Position numbers and translations under genes: made by a program. A model generated the notes under the pieces. That model searched no databases. It was not told the DNA's origin and saw only the letters and a program-made list of their open reading frames with translations. Positions 8,936 through 16,907 of a stretch of DNA of 64,000 nucleotides are shown in pieces (within the stretch, counting starts at the first letter, position 1; each line of letters starts with the position of its first letter). This DNA is from an uncultured Holophagaceae bacterium (GTDB lineage Bacteria; Acidobacteriota; Holophagae; Holophagales; Holophagaceae), in contig CAISFO010000056.1 of assembly GCA_903884655.1 (NCBI GenBank), positions 1 through 64,000 on the forward strand. The letters run 5' to 3'.

Positions 8936-10420
8936 ATGAATCTATCCAAGACCCTCAACTGCACGGTGCTCGCCGCGACCCTGGGCATCAGCCTGGTCCC
9001 GGCCATGGCCCAGAAGGCGCCAATGACCCTCGCTCAGAAATTCGACAAGGTGGACCAGACCCTGGAGTACCACTACACGCTGAAGGCCCCTTCCTTCACG
9101 GACAAGGACATCGACACGGTGCTGGCGCCCCTCCTGGAATCACTGAAGGGCATCGGCGAGGTGGGCAAGCTGGAAAAGCCCAAAGAGGGCGCCTACCTGG
9201 ACACCCGGGACCGGCTGCTCGATCGGGCCCACCTCATCGTCCGCCTCCGCAAGGGCCTTTTCACCATCAAGGCCCGCTCCACCAACATTGACGAGCTCAT
9301 CGACCTCGACATCTGCGAGAAGCCCAAGTACGAGCAGGACTACTTTGGCGAAATCGGCTACACCATCTCCGCCGAGATCCGCTACGAGAAGGACGAGTGG
9401 CTGGCGGATCCCACCAAGGCCACCATGGGCCAGAGCCTGGAGTTCCTGAAGAAGCGCTGCCCACCCCTCCACAAGCAGTTGGAGGTGCTCCTGAAGCCCC
9501 TGTCGTCACTCACGGCCCCGGGTGTCGCCAAGATGTGGAGCGCGGAGTTCAAGCCCAACCACCCCTTGGCGGGCGGACTGAAGGAGAGTGGCGTCTCGGC
9601 CTGGTCCTTCCCCGGCACCGGCCAGACCCTGGTGGAGGTGGCCTGGACCGGCTATATGAAGGATCGAGTCCAGCTCGACATGCTCTATTACGCCGTGAAG
9701 GAGAAGCTGCAGAAGGCCGACCTCCTGGCCGTGGACCAGTCCTCCAAGACCGAGCGCTACTTCCAGGCCTACTACGGCGCCACCGCCCTGGACACCCGCT
9801 ACGGCTTCCTGGCCAAGCCCGCCTACATCAAGCACTACGAGGCGGACCCCAAGGATCGCATCCTCGTCAGCCCCTACCTGCAGGTGGCCTCCCGCGAATT
9901 CAAGGGCTATCTGGATCCGGCCATGGCGCCCTACAACTGGGTGATTGATGCGGATGGCCGGGTCGCGGTCATTCCCGAAACGCCCAATCCGTATGGCCGC
10001 ATCTACGATAAGGGCTTCCTGCGTCCCGAAGACAAGAGCCAGAAGAAGCCGGGCACCGGGGAGAACTACGGCCACGCCTCGGCCATGGCGGGCCAGCCCG
10101 GCCGCATCAGCGGCGAACTGCTCTACGACAAGAAGATCAATGGCTGGATCATCAACAACAAATCCGGCCGTTATTCCAAGAGCAACGCGGACCGGACCCC
10201 AGACCAACTGGTGAACGCCGCGAACCTGATGCAGGAAGTGCTGGATCCCGGTGGCGCCGGTTGGGGCCCCGTCCGCTTCATCTTCGAGTATGGGCCGGAG
10301 GCCATCCAGGCCGAGCTTGAGAAGGGCCCCGCGGTGGTCTATGAGGACCCCGCGAAAAAGAAGCGCCCGGGCATTGTGGTCATGGCCTCCAAGATCGCGC
10401 CCGCCGCGAAGAAGCCCTGA
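8936..10420 (+). CDS. exported two-part protein with CYTH-like N-terminal half
   Basis: Protein of 494 aa with a signal peptide ending near AMAQ (about 26). Residues about 38-245 look CYTH-like: LEYHYTLK (E-x-x-Y...K), then YLDTRDRLLDRAHLIVRLRK followed by FTIKARS, the classic arrangement of that fold. Residues about 320-460 form a second part with NYGHASAMAGQPGRISGELL and INGWIINNKSGRYS, which I cannot name; similar 'GHxSLxxGxPVxxAGE...NNxSGHY' motifs occur in uncharacterised proteins. ATG 8936 is used: GGAG is 7 bp upstream and the signal peptide starts there. First gene behind sigma54 promoter B; the next gene follows after 40 bp. Probably periplasmic, perhaps acting on or sensing a triphosphate or polyphosphate. 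Function inferred. Confidence 0.6.
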   Translation: MNLSKTLNCTVLAATLGISLVPAMAQKAPMTLAQKFDKVDQTLEYHYTLKAPSFTDKDIDTVLAPLLESLKGIGEVGKLEKPKEGAYLDTRDRLLDRAHLIVRLRKGLFTIKARSTNIDELIDLDICEKPKYEQDYFGEIGYTISAEIRYEKDEWLADPTKATMGQSLEFLKKRCPPLHKQLEVLLKPLSSLTAPGVAKMWSAEFKPNHPLAGGLKESGVSAWSFPGTGQTLVEVAWTGYMKDRVQLDMLYYAVKEKLQKADLLAVDQSSKTERYFQAYYGATALDTRYGFLAKPAYIKHYEADPKDRILVSPYLQVASREFKGYLDPAMAPYNWVIDADGRVAVIPETPNPYGRIYDKGFLRPEDKSQKKPGTGENYGHASAMAGQPGRISGELLYDKKINGWIINNKSGRYSKSNADRTPDQLVNAANLMQEVLDPGGAGWGPVRFIFEYGPEAIQAELEKGPAVVYEDPAKKKRPGIVVMASKIAPAAKKP

Positions 10421-10460
10421 ACTCGACGCCCCTTCCCACCTTGGCTACAGGAGTTTTTCC

Positions 10461-11135
10461 ATGAATCTGATGAATCGTTCCTCCCTGCGCCTGGTCTTCG
10501 CGCTTGGTCTGGGCTTTGCGCCCCTGGCCCAGGCGGCCGACCCGGTGCCTCCCGGTATCCAGCTGCCCACCAAGGACCTGGAGAAGAAGTTCTTTGTGTC
10601 CCTGGTCCCCATGAATCCCGATGGCACCGTGAACGTGGTGGTGGACCCGGCCTCGGCCAAGGCCAAGAAGGGCGCCCGCGTCCTGCTTCAGGGCCGCATT
10701 CCCCGCTCGATCCTCAGCAGAGAGCAGGGCGGTACTGGCGAGGCCCTCATGGCCTACCTGCCCGGGGCCGCGACACCCGCGGGCGCCGTCGTGCGCGGCC
10801 GGGCCCTGGCCCTGGTGACCCGCACCCTCGCGGGCAAGGCCGATTGTCGCGTGGTGGTGGTCCCCATGGACGGCCTCTACGGCCCCTACACCAGCCTCGA
10901 CCAGATCGAGAAGGCCGCCCCGGGCCTGCTGGCGGACCTGCAAGCGGGCTTCGGTCCAGCCAAGGAGGGCGCCACCTTCGCGACCAAGGGCCGCAAGGAG
11001 GCCCTGCGCCTGGTGGGCGATGCCGTCAGCGACTTCGAGGGCGCCTACATCAAGGAGGCGGACAAGCGCCCGCTGGACAAGGATGGCAACCCGATGCTCT
11101 ACAAGTGGGCCGGGGCGCGCAACATCGGCGAGTGA
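10461..11135 (+). CDS. exported inorganic-pyrophosphatase-like protein lacking the catalytic Asp motif
   Basis: Protein of 224 aa with a signal peptide (to about AQA, 25). Its second half aligns by eye with family I soluble pyrophosphatase: EALMAYLPGAATPAGAVVRGRALALV against [22 protein letters not shown]-type sequence, then KADCRVVVVPMDGLY...YTSLDQI (D-x-K-x-VAVP-type block), then LLADLQAGF and a terminal helix with EALRLVGDAVSDFEGAYIKE. The D-G-D-P-x-D metal motif is replaced by GTGEAL, so pyrophosphate hydrolysis by the usual mechanism is unlikely. CAGGAG lies 7 bp before ATG. It is co-oriented with and 40 bp behind the CYTH-like gene, and followed by a strong terminator. It may bind rather than cleave pyrophosphate. 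Homology is by eye only. Confidence 0.55.
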   Translation: MNLMNRSSLRLVFALGLGFAPLAQAADPVPPGIQLPTKDLEKKFFVSLVPMNPDGTVNVVVDPASAKAKKGARVLLQGRIPRSILSREQGGTGEALMAYLPGAATPAGAVVRGRALALVTRTLAGKADCRVVVVPMDGLYGPYTSLDQIEKAAPGLLADLQAGFGPAKEGATFATKGRKEALRLVGDAVSDFEGAYIKEADKRPLDKDGNPMLYKWAGARNIGE

Positions 11136-11169
11136 GCCGGTAATCCCTTCTTTAGGCCACTAGAACAAC

Positions 11170-11206
11170 AAGAAGGGAGAGGCCCCCAGCGGCCTCTCCC
11201 TTCTTT
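11170..11206 (+). terminator. intrinsic terminator
   Basis: A perfect 15-bp stem (AAGAAGGGAGAGGCC / GGCCTCTCCCTTCTT, 11170-11184 and 11191-11205) with a 6-nt loop ends in TTCTTT. It closes the 8936-11135 unit. The next gene begins only 13 bp after it, so read-through or a promoter inside the preceding gene must supply that gene. Confidence 0.85.
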
Positions 11207-11218
11207 GTGGAGCTCCCC

Positions 11219-11713
11219 GTGAAGCGCATCCTCCTGCTCCTCCTCCTGCTCGGCGGGGCCTGCCTGTCGGCGCAGGTCACGGTGGTCTTCCTCCGTCATG
11301 CCGAACGAACCTCGAAGTACAGCAATGCGGAACTGACCAAGGCGGGTAGGAACCGGGCTCAGCGCCTGGTGGCCGTCCTCGATGGTTACCGACCCGCGGC
11401 CCTGTTTGCCTCGGATATGGTAAGAACCCAGCGGACCCTGGAACCCTTGGCTCGGCAATTGGGTCTCCCCCTGCAGATCTATGAGCGGGGACGCGAGCGT
11501 GTGCTGGGAAGGGTCCTCCTGGAGCGCTTCCAGGGCCAGACCGTGGTGGTCTGCGGGCACTCAGACACCCTCATGAACCTGGTGGCCGCTCTGGGCTATG
11601 GGGAATCCTTCCCGGAGATCGGAGACTTCGATCGCTACTGGGTACTCCGGGTGCCCGCAGTCGGGAGCGAGGTGAGTCTGGAGGAGCGGCGCCAAGGAGC
11701 GATTCCGCGTTAA
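11219..11713 (+). CDS. exported histidine phosphatase (phosphoglycerate mutase-like/SixA-like)
   Basis: Protein of 164 aa with a leucine-rich signal peptide (to about 19) and the branch-1 histidine phosphatase motif FLRHAER, whose His is the transient phospho-acceptor. Second catalytic His is in VVVCGHSDTL. SDMVRTQRT carries the conserved Arg. The protein is short, like SixA and periplasmic Ais-type phosphatases. GTG 11219 is preferred: GGAG sits 6 bp upstream; GTG 11207 in frame would fall on the shine sequence. It lies between the terminator at 11170 and promoter C. Periplasmic phosphatase activity fits the phosphate theme of the region; substrate unknown. Confidence 0.75.
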   Translation: MKRILLLLLLLGGACLSAQVTVVFLRHAERTSKYSNAELTKAGRNRAQRLVAVLDGYRPAALFASDMVRTQRTLEPLARQLGLPLQIYERGRERVLGRVLLERFQGQTVVVCGHSDTLMNLVAALGYGESFPEIGDFDRYWVLRVPAVGSEVSLEERRQGAIPR

Positions 11714-11717
11714 GGCC

Positions 11718-11754
11718 GGGCGGATCCCCGCAAGGGCTGTGCGAGATTCCGCAC
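11718..11754. promoter_or_regulatory. paired palindromic upstream activator sites, copy C
   Basis: GGGCGGATCCCCGCAA at 11718-11733 and GTGCGAGATTCCGCAC at 11739-11754; centres 21 bp apart. The second is near perfect, the first weaker. The midpoint is 93 bp upstream of the sigma54 element at 11829. Same design as the pairs at 5823 and 8685. Confidence 0.8.
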
Positions 11755-11828
11755 AGTAACCCGAGTGAATGGGGTAACCCCTTGATCTATTCAAAGTGGT
11801 ACCAATAACTTAACCTTTCGGTAAAGAA

Positions 11829-11844
11829 TGGCTCGACCCTTGCT
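11829..11844 (+). promoter_or_regulatory. sigma54 promoter C
   Basis: TGGCTCGACCCTTGCT matches the sigma54 consensus closely: TGGC with GG at 11830-11831, then TTGCT with GC at 11842-11843. It is 100 bp upstream of the porin start, leaving a leader of about 90 nt. Confidence 0.9.
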
Positions 11845-11944
11845 GAAGTAGACCTAGCCCTGGGCTCGCCCCAGCGCAACCACTTAACTCCCCCCACCTG
11901 CTGGTCCCTGAGACCCGCACCCAAGCTCACTTAGGAGCGACACC

Positions 11945-13333
11945 ATGAAATCCTTCCTCACCCCCCTCGCCCTGCTGCTGCTGGCGGCTCCTGCCTTCGC
12001 CCAGACACAGCCGGACACCGACAAGCGCATTGCCGACCTCGAAAAGAAGGTGGCCCTACTTTCCAAATCCGAGTCGAAGGACGAGGACCTCAAGGGCAGC
12101 GGCTTCAACGCCAAGATGACCGGCCGCATCTTCCTGGACGGCACCTACTTCTCGGGTGGCAACTACAAGCTGACCAACGGCGCCTTCCTGCGGGTGGCGC
12201 GCCTGGGCTGGAAGGCGACCCTGGGCAACAACTGGTACGGTGAGGGCGAGGTGGACTTCTCCCTCAACGACATCGGCATCAAGGATATGTGGATCGGCTA
12301 CACGGGCTTCGACAACAGCATCATCCAGTTGGGCCACTTCAAGGCGCCCTTCGGCATGGACACGATGATGTCCGACAGCAACATCTTCTGCATGGAGCGG
12401 TCCTTCACGGACGTCTGGACCCCCTCCCGCCACATCGGCGTCGGCTATGCGAAGTGGGGCGAGCGTTGGCAGGGCAAGGTGAGCTTCTTTGGCCAGGCCA
12501 TCGACGACACCTCGGATGCCCAGGATGTGGCTGACACGAACATCGACGCGGTCTCCGGCCTGACCAAGGCCTACAAGATCGTGGACAACCAGGGCTACGG
12601 TGCGGCTGCGCGCTTCACTTACCTGCCCGTGAAGATGTCCGAAACCAAGTTCATCCACTTGGGCGTGGCCGCTGCCCAGCGCACCCCCAACGCCGGCGCC
12701 CCTGGTGACTACTCCTTCGACTTCTCGGCCCGGCCCGGCAGCAACAAGCAGAGCAAGGCCAAGTTCCTCAACGCCCTCGTGAACAACGTGGACAAGCTCC
12801 AGCAGACCGGCCTCGAGTTCGCCGGGCAGTGGGGGCAGTTCTCCTGGCAGAGTGAGTACCAGCAGTCCCAGGTGAAGCGCCGCGGCACTCAGTTGCTGGC
12901 GTGGAATGGCACCGCCCTGGCGGCGACCACTCAGGCGGTCAAGGACGCCAGCACCATCGACCACAAGTTCTCCAGCTACTACGGCCAGGTCTCCTACGTC
13001 TTCGGTGGCCAGCGTCGGTATGACAGCTCGGACGCCTTCTTCAAGGGCGTGGTGCCCAATTCCAAGAATGGCGCCTGGGAGCTCGTGGCCCGCTACAACG
13101 TCATGAACCAGGACGATCTCACCCCCATCGATCCGGTCAAGGGTGGCATCGAGAAGAACACGACCCTGGGCGTGAACTACTCCGTGAACAAGTACCTCCG
13201 CTTCATGCTCAACTACACCACCGTGAAGAACAACGTGAACGCTTTCGCCAGCAAGAAGTACAGCCCCACGGGCGTGGTGGTGCCGAGCGACAACTTCGCC
13301 TACACCAACTTCCGCATGGCACTGACCTTCTAG
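11945..13333 (+). CDS. OprO/OprP-type (phosphate-selective) outer-membrane porin
   Basis: Outer-membrane beta-barrel of 462 aa. The signal peptide ends at AFAQ (about 20), followed by a short coiled coil (IADLEKKVALLSK), typical of Porin_O_P proteins. The barrel shows the family hallmarks: GRIFLDGTYF, RVARLGWKATLG, YGEGEVDFS, IQLGHFKAPFG, and a terminal strand ending in Phe (NFRMALTF). In Pseudomonas these porins pass phosphate or pyrophosphate/polyphosphate, though many homologues have other anion cargo. Start ATG 11945 has TAGGAG upstream. Expressed from sigma54 promoter C. The family tie is firm; the phosphate specificity is inference supported by neighbours. Confidence 0.85.
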   Translation: MKSFLTPLALLLLAAPAFAQTQPDTDKRIADLEKKVALLSKSESKDEDLKGSGFNAKMTGRIFLDGTYFSGGNYKLTNGAFLRVARLGWKATLGNNWYGEGEVDFSLNDIGIKDMWIGYTGFDNSIIQLGHFKAPFGMDTMMSDSNIFCMERSFTDVWTPSRHIGVGYAKWGERWQGKVSFFGQAIDDTSDAQDVADTNIDAVSGLTKAYKIVDNQGYGAAARFTYLPVKMSETKFIHLGVAAAQRTPNAGAPGDYSFDFSARPGSNKQSKAKFLNALVNNVDKLQQTGLEFAGQWGQFSWQSEYQQSQVKRRGTQLLAWNGTALAATTQAVKDASTIDHKFSSYYGQVSYVFGGQRRYDSSDAFFKGVVPNSKNGAWELVARYNVMNQDDLTPIDPVKGGIEKNTTLGVNYSVNKYLRFMLNYTTVKNNVNAFASKKYSPTGVVVPSDNFAYTNFRMALTF

Positions 13334-13345
13334 TCGGTTCAGCAG

Positions 13346-13381
13346 ACAGCGGAGGGGGCCCGCTCGGGACCCCTCCGCTGT
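13346..13381 (+). terminator. stem-loop after the porin gene
   Basis: Perfect 12-bp arms ACAGCGGAGGGG / CCCCTCCGCTGT with a 12-nt loop lie directly after the stop. No U-run follows, so it may be a 3'-protecting stem or a Rho-assisted terminator. Confidence 0.6.
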
Positions 13382-13407
13382 CCCCTCGCTGGGTTCCCGG
13401 GACCTCC

Positions 13408-14013
13408 ATGAGCAGCGCCGCCCCCCTCACCATGCCTCGCTGGGAATGGCGGACCTTCGCTCCGCTGGATGGGGAACTCCGCCGCTTCCAGCACCGCTCT
13501 CTGCAAGTTGCCTCTGTGGATGCCCACGAAATGAGCATCCTCTGTCTCAGCAGCATGCACGACGTCCTGATTGCCCGGGAGTCCATTCTCCTCAAATGGC
13601 GCAAACAGGTTGGACCGGGTGGGCTGGAACGCTGGGATGCCGTCCTGAGCGCCACCTTCCCCTGCTCCACGGGCACGGTGGTTCAGCTGTTTGAAACATG
13701 GGGGTTGCCTCAACCCAACTTGGCTCGGGCCCACTACACCCAGTCTGAGTTCCTGCTGGAAATCCTCCCCCAAAGCCCCGAACTGCGGGTGGTCGAATTC
13801 GATCGGCGGACCAAACGCTTCCTCCTGGACGGGGCCAATTGCGAGGTGACCGAACTCACCGCCGGTACGGTCAAGGTGGAGAGCTTCAGCATCGAACACG
13901 AAGATCCTGTCCTGACCCTCCAGGTCCTCCACCGCCTGGGTCTCCAGACCCGTCCCAACACCTGCTACCCCCTGGGCCTGAAGACTGCCCTCAATCTTTC
14001 CACCCAACACTGA
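13408..14013 (+). CDS. divergent TTM/CYTH-like cytoplasmic protein
   Basis: Protein of 201 aa without signal peptide. It is homologous by eye to the protein at 18451. Both start with PR-x-E-[WF]-R-x-F. Both have a segment ending in an alternating basic strand, a P-x-x-FP-type turn, a later VVEFDRRTKRFLLDGANCEV strand pair, an acidic VESFSIEHED strand, and a final LGL..NT.Y..GLKTAL. This order is that of CYTH/TTM proteins, but here several tunnel Lys/Arg (NVKVR and DIK in the 18451 protein) are replaced. It may therefore be a non-catalytic partner. Weak ribosome site; MPRWEWR (13432) is another start. It is followed after 16 bp by the NeuTTM-like gene. Confidence 0.5.
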   Translation: MSSAAPLTMPRWEWRTFAPLDGELRRFQHRSLQVASVDAHEMSILCLSSMHDVLIARESILLKWRKQVGPGGLERWDAVLSATFPCSTGTVVQLFETWGLPQPNLARAHYTQSEFLLEILPQSPELRVVEFDRRTKRFLLDGANCEVTELTAGTVKVESFSIEHEDPVLTLQVLHRLGLQTRPNTCYPLGLKTALNLSTQH

Positions 14014-14029
14014 TCCGACAGGAGCCCCC

Positions 14030-14503
14030 GTGGCCAAGGAAATCGAACGCAAGTATCTGCTCGACCTGAGCAAGTGGACCCCCCAGAGCGAGGGCACCCA
14101 CTTCAAGCAGGGCTACCTCAATGCCCAGAAGGAGCGCGTGGTTCGCGTCCGCATCGAGGGCGCCAAGGCCAAGCTGACCATCAAGGGCATCACCACCGGC
14201 GTCACGCGCGCTGAGTTCGAGTACTCCATTCCCGTCGAGGATGCTGCCATTCTGCTGGACAACCTCTGCGAGCAGCCCCTCATCGACAAGCACCGCCACA
14301 AGGAAGTGCACTTCGGCAAGACCTGGGAGATCGACGTGTTCCACGGCGAGAACGAGGGCCTGATCGTGGCCGAGATCGAATTGGCCTCCGAGGACGAGAA
14401 GATCGAATTCCCCGCCTGGGTTGGTGCCGAAGTCTCCAGCGACCCTCGCTACTTCAACTCCAACCTCCTGAAGCACCCCTTCAAGAACTGGACCAAGGCC
14501 TAA
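14030..14503 (+). CDS. short CYTH-domain triphosphatase (NeuTTM-like)
   Basis: Protein of 157 aa consisting of one CYTH/TTM domain. The N-terminal EIERKYL carries the ExExK-type signature (E4, E6, K8). The other tunnel strands are clear: VVRVRIEG (Arg pair), AKLTIKG (Lys), AEFEYSIP, and the C-terminal WEIDVFHGENEGLIVAEIEL with the Glu metal ligands. Length and order match the short bacterial enzymes such as the Nitrosomonas europaea tripolyphosphatase, so hydrolysis of inorganic tripolyphosphate is the best guess; class IV adenylate cyclase or thiamine-triphosphatase activity are the family alternatives. GTG start with CAGGAG 6 bp upstream. Confidence 0.85.
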   Translation: MAKEIERKYLLDLSKWTPQSEGTHFKQGYLNAQKERVVRVRIEGAKAKLTIKGITTGVTRAEFEYSIPVEDAAILLDNLCEQPLIDKHRHKEVHFGKTWEIDVFHGENEGLIVAEIELASEDEKIEFPAWVGAEVSSDPRYFNSNLLKHPFKNWTKA

Positions 14504-14520
14504 CCCGCCCCCTCGAAAAC

Positions 14521-14544
14521 GCGGGCCACCCACCGGTGGCCCGC
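14521..14544 (+). terminator. stem-loop between the CYTH gene and the transporter
   Basis: GCGGGCCACC-CACC-GGTGGCCCGC is a perfect 10-bp hairpin with a 4-nt loop, followed by ACCCTCTTAGG. A weak U content makes full termination uncertain. Confidence 0.6.
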
Positions 14545-14562
14545 ACCCTCTTAGGTGCATGC

Positions 14563-16128
14563 ATGGCAGCTGAAGCCGCACAGCCCACCAAGGCTCCGAC
14601 GCTCCAGGATCTCCTGAACATGGAGAAGATGACGCTCTCCTCGAAGACGCGGGAGGCACAGAGTCCTACGGAGCAATGGATGCGTTATCTCGGATTCCCA
14701 GGCGGAATCCTGCTCTTCCTCCTGATCATGTACCTGCCGGCTGGGGCCGGCCTCAGCGCCGGGGCCCAGGCTGGCGCGGCCAGCTTTGCGTTAGCCCTCG
14801 TGTGGTGGGTGACGGAGCCATTCCCGACTTACGTTACTTCCCTCGTCTTGATGTTCTTGCTGCTAGTGACCCGCACTTCCAATGCCAAGGCCATCATGGA
14901 TGTGCTGGGCATGGAGGTGATCTGGCTGAACCTGCTGGCCTTCATCCTGGCTTCCATGCTGGTGAAGACCCGCCTGGCCAAGCGCATGGCCCTCTGGCTG
15001 GTGGTGCGCTTCGGCCACAAGGCCAGCTGGGCCCTGCTGGCCTTCCTGGTGCTGCAGTTGGTCCTGGCACCCCTTATTCCCGCTACTGCGGCCCGCTGCG
15101 TCATGACCCTGCCCCTGATGATCGTGGTCGCCACCATTTATGGCTCCACCGAAGCCACGCCGAACAACTTCGGCAAGAACATGATGCTGCTCAACCTGGC
15201 CTGCATCTCCGTGTTGTCGTCGATCACCATGACGGGCAGCTCTGCCAACCTCATCGCCGTGGGCCTCATCCAGAACATGGGCGGCCAGCGGGTTTACTAC
15301 ATGGACTGGATGCGCGTGGGTGCCCCGGTAGCCATCCTGACCATGGTTCTGATGTGGATTCTGGGCCAGAAGCTGCTCTTCCGCATGAAGCCCGAAGAAC
15401 AAGTGCCTCAGGTGGAAGGCGGCCTTGAACTCGTCAAGAAACAATTCGAAGCCATGGGCCCCTTGGGTTTCCAAGAGAAGAAGGCCATCGCCATCTTCGG
15501 CCTGGTGCTCTTTCTCTGGATGACCGACATCTTCCACATGCGGTGGTTCGGCGTCGAGATAAGCGCACCCTTCGCGGCCCTTTTGGGCGCCGTGATCGTG
15601 CTGTTTCCCCGCTGGGGCATCTTGTCCTGGGCCGAGGCAGATATTCCATGGCACCTGCTGATCTTCAGCGCCGGTGCCTATGCGGGCGGACTGGCCCTGG
15701 ATGACACCGGCGCCGCCGAGTGGGGGGTTCGCATGCTCTTCGGGGGGATGAACCTCAAGGGCGTCCCCTTCGGCTTCACCTTCACGGTGGTGATCTCCGT
15801 GATGATGTACAGCCACTTGCTGACCACTTCGAAGACCGTCCGCACCCTCATCATGCTGCCCATCATCATCACCCTGGCCAAGGCCTTGGGTTGGAGCCCA
15901 ATCTCCCTGGCGCTGCCCGCCGCCCTCTGCATCGACTGGGTCGTGGGCCTGCCGATCAGTGGCAAGCCCAATGTAATCATGTTCTCCACCAACCAGTTCT
16001 CGGTAGGTGACAACTTCAAATACGGCATGCTCACGTGCACCATTGGGGTGGCGATCCTCGTGATCTCCGGCGCCACCTGGTTCCATTGGCTGGGTATTAC
16101 GCCTTCCTTCTGGGCGGTGGCACCATGA
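14563..16128 (+). CDS. DASS/SLC13-family anion:Na+ symporter
   Basis: Membrane transporter of 521 aa with about 11-12 spans and a cytoplasmic N-terminal tail of about 45 residues. The two SNT-like substrate/Na+ hairpins of the divalent anion symporter family are seen as MTGSSANLIAVGL (about 220) and LPISGKPNVIMFS (about 465). The family carries dicarboxylates, sulfate or phosphate; the substituted motifs do not allow a choice. ATG 14563 is chosen rather than the GTG inside the hairpin at 14536. The stop overlaps the ATG of the next gene (ATGA). Its setting among triphosphate-tunnel proteins makes phosphate plausible (inference). Confidence 0.8.
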   Translation: MAAEAAQPTKAPTLQDLLNMEKMTLSSKTREAQSPTEQWMRYLGFPGGILLFLLIMYLPAGAGLSAGAQAGAASFALALVWWVTEPFPTYVTSLVLMFLLLVTRTSNAKAIMDVLGMEVIWLNLLAFILASMLVKTRLAKRMALWLVVRFGHKASWALLAFLVLQLVLAPLIPATAARCVMTLPLMIVVATIYGSTEATPNNFGKNMMLLNLACISVLSSITMTGSSANLIAVGLIQNMGGQRVYYMDWMRVGAPVAILTMVLMWILGQKLLFRMKPEEQVPQVEGGLELVKKQFEAMGPLGFQEKKAIAIFGLVLFLWMTDIFHMRWFGVEISAPFAALLGAVIVLFPRWGILSWAEADIPWHLLIFSAGAYAGGLALDDTGAAEWGVRMLFGGMNLKGVPFGFTFTVVISVMMYSHLLTTSKTVRTLIMLPIIITLAKALGWSPISLALPAALCIDWVVGLPISGKPNVIMFSTNQFSVGDNFKYGMLTCTIGVAILVISGATWFHWLGITPSFWAVAP

Positions 16129-16847
16129 AGATGCTACGTCTCCTCACCTTCATCCTGCTTGGTTCCGTCCTGGGTATGGCCACGGACGTCCAGACATACA
16201 CCATCCGTCTCCAGGCAGAATCGGATGAGACCGGAAAAGCCGTGGGTGTCCTGGCCCTAGCGACCTGCACTCCAGGTGTCCTGGTGCTTCCCCTCGGCTT
16301 CGCCGCCGTCGAGGACCTGCGCCTTGAGGAACCCGCCGTCGGAGTTCGGCTGGAGTCCGTCGCACGGAACGGCATGACCCAGATGAAGCTCACCCTGCCC
16401 GCTGACATCCCCGCAAAGACGAACTTGAAGTTCTCCTTTCGTCTCAAGCAAGTCTTCCAGGTCACCAAGCTCAAACCGGGTGAGAAGAGCACGCTTCCGG
16501 CCAGCAGCCGCAGCTTCAAGCACGCCTTCGTCAATACCCAAGAGGGTGTCATCGGTAATTACCGCGTGGAATTAATCTTCCCCAATGGACTCATGGCCCA
16601 GGCCATCCGGGAGCAGCTGCCCAAGCCCGCCAAGAATGAGGTGGGGCCCCGGGTCCTGCTGACCAAGCTGGAAGGGCGCCAGGCCGCCATCCTGCAGCTG
16701 AGCAAGCTGCAGCAGGGGGACGACACCTCCATGGTCGTGGAGCTGGTACCCATTCGACGCTCCTATGGTTGGCTCATCGCCGGCCTGGTACTGGCGGGTC
16801 TCTACCTCTTCTGTTTCCGGGACCTGGTCACCAAACCGAAGTCCTGA
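16125..16847 (+). CDS. unknown exported, membrane-anchored protein
   Basis: Protein of 240 aa, no family recognised. An N-terminal signal peptide (about 1-19) is followed by a beta-rich extracytoplasmic part with no cysteine pairs beyond one (CTPG). A single C-terminal span at about 212-230 (YGWLIAGLVLAGLYLFCF) and a basic tail complete it. It would therefore sit in the periplasm tethered to the inner membrane. It overlaps the DASS transporter stop as ATGA, so it may be an accessory subunit of that transporter (inference). Confidence 0.7.
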   Translation: MKMLRLLTFILLGSVLGMATDVQTYTIRLQAESDETGKAVGVLALATCTPGVLVLPLGFAAVEDLRLEEPAVGVRLESVARNGMTQMKLTLPADIPAKTNLKFSFRLKQVFQVTKLKPGEKSTLPASSRSFKHAFVNTQEGVIGNYRVELIFPNGLMAQAIREQLPKPAKNEVGPRVLLTKLEGRQAAILQLSKLQQGDDTSMVVELVPIRRSYGWLIAGLVLAGLYLFCFRDLVTKPKS

Positions 16848-16907
16848 CCCCCCACACCATCGCTCCAATCGGGGCCCGCAACGGTCCTGTAACCCCCGGA
16901 GTTCCCT

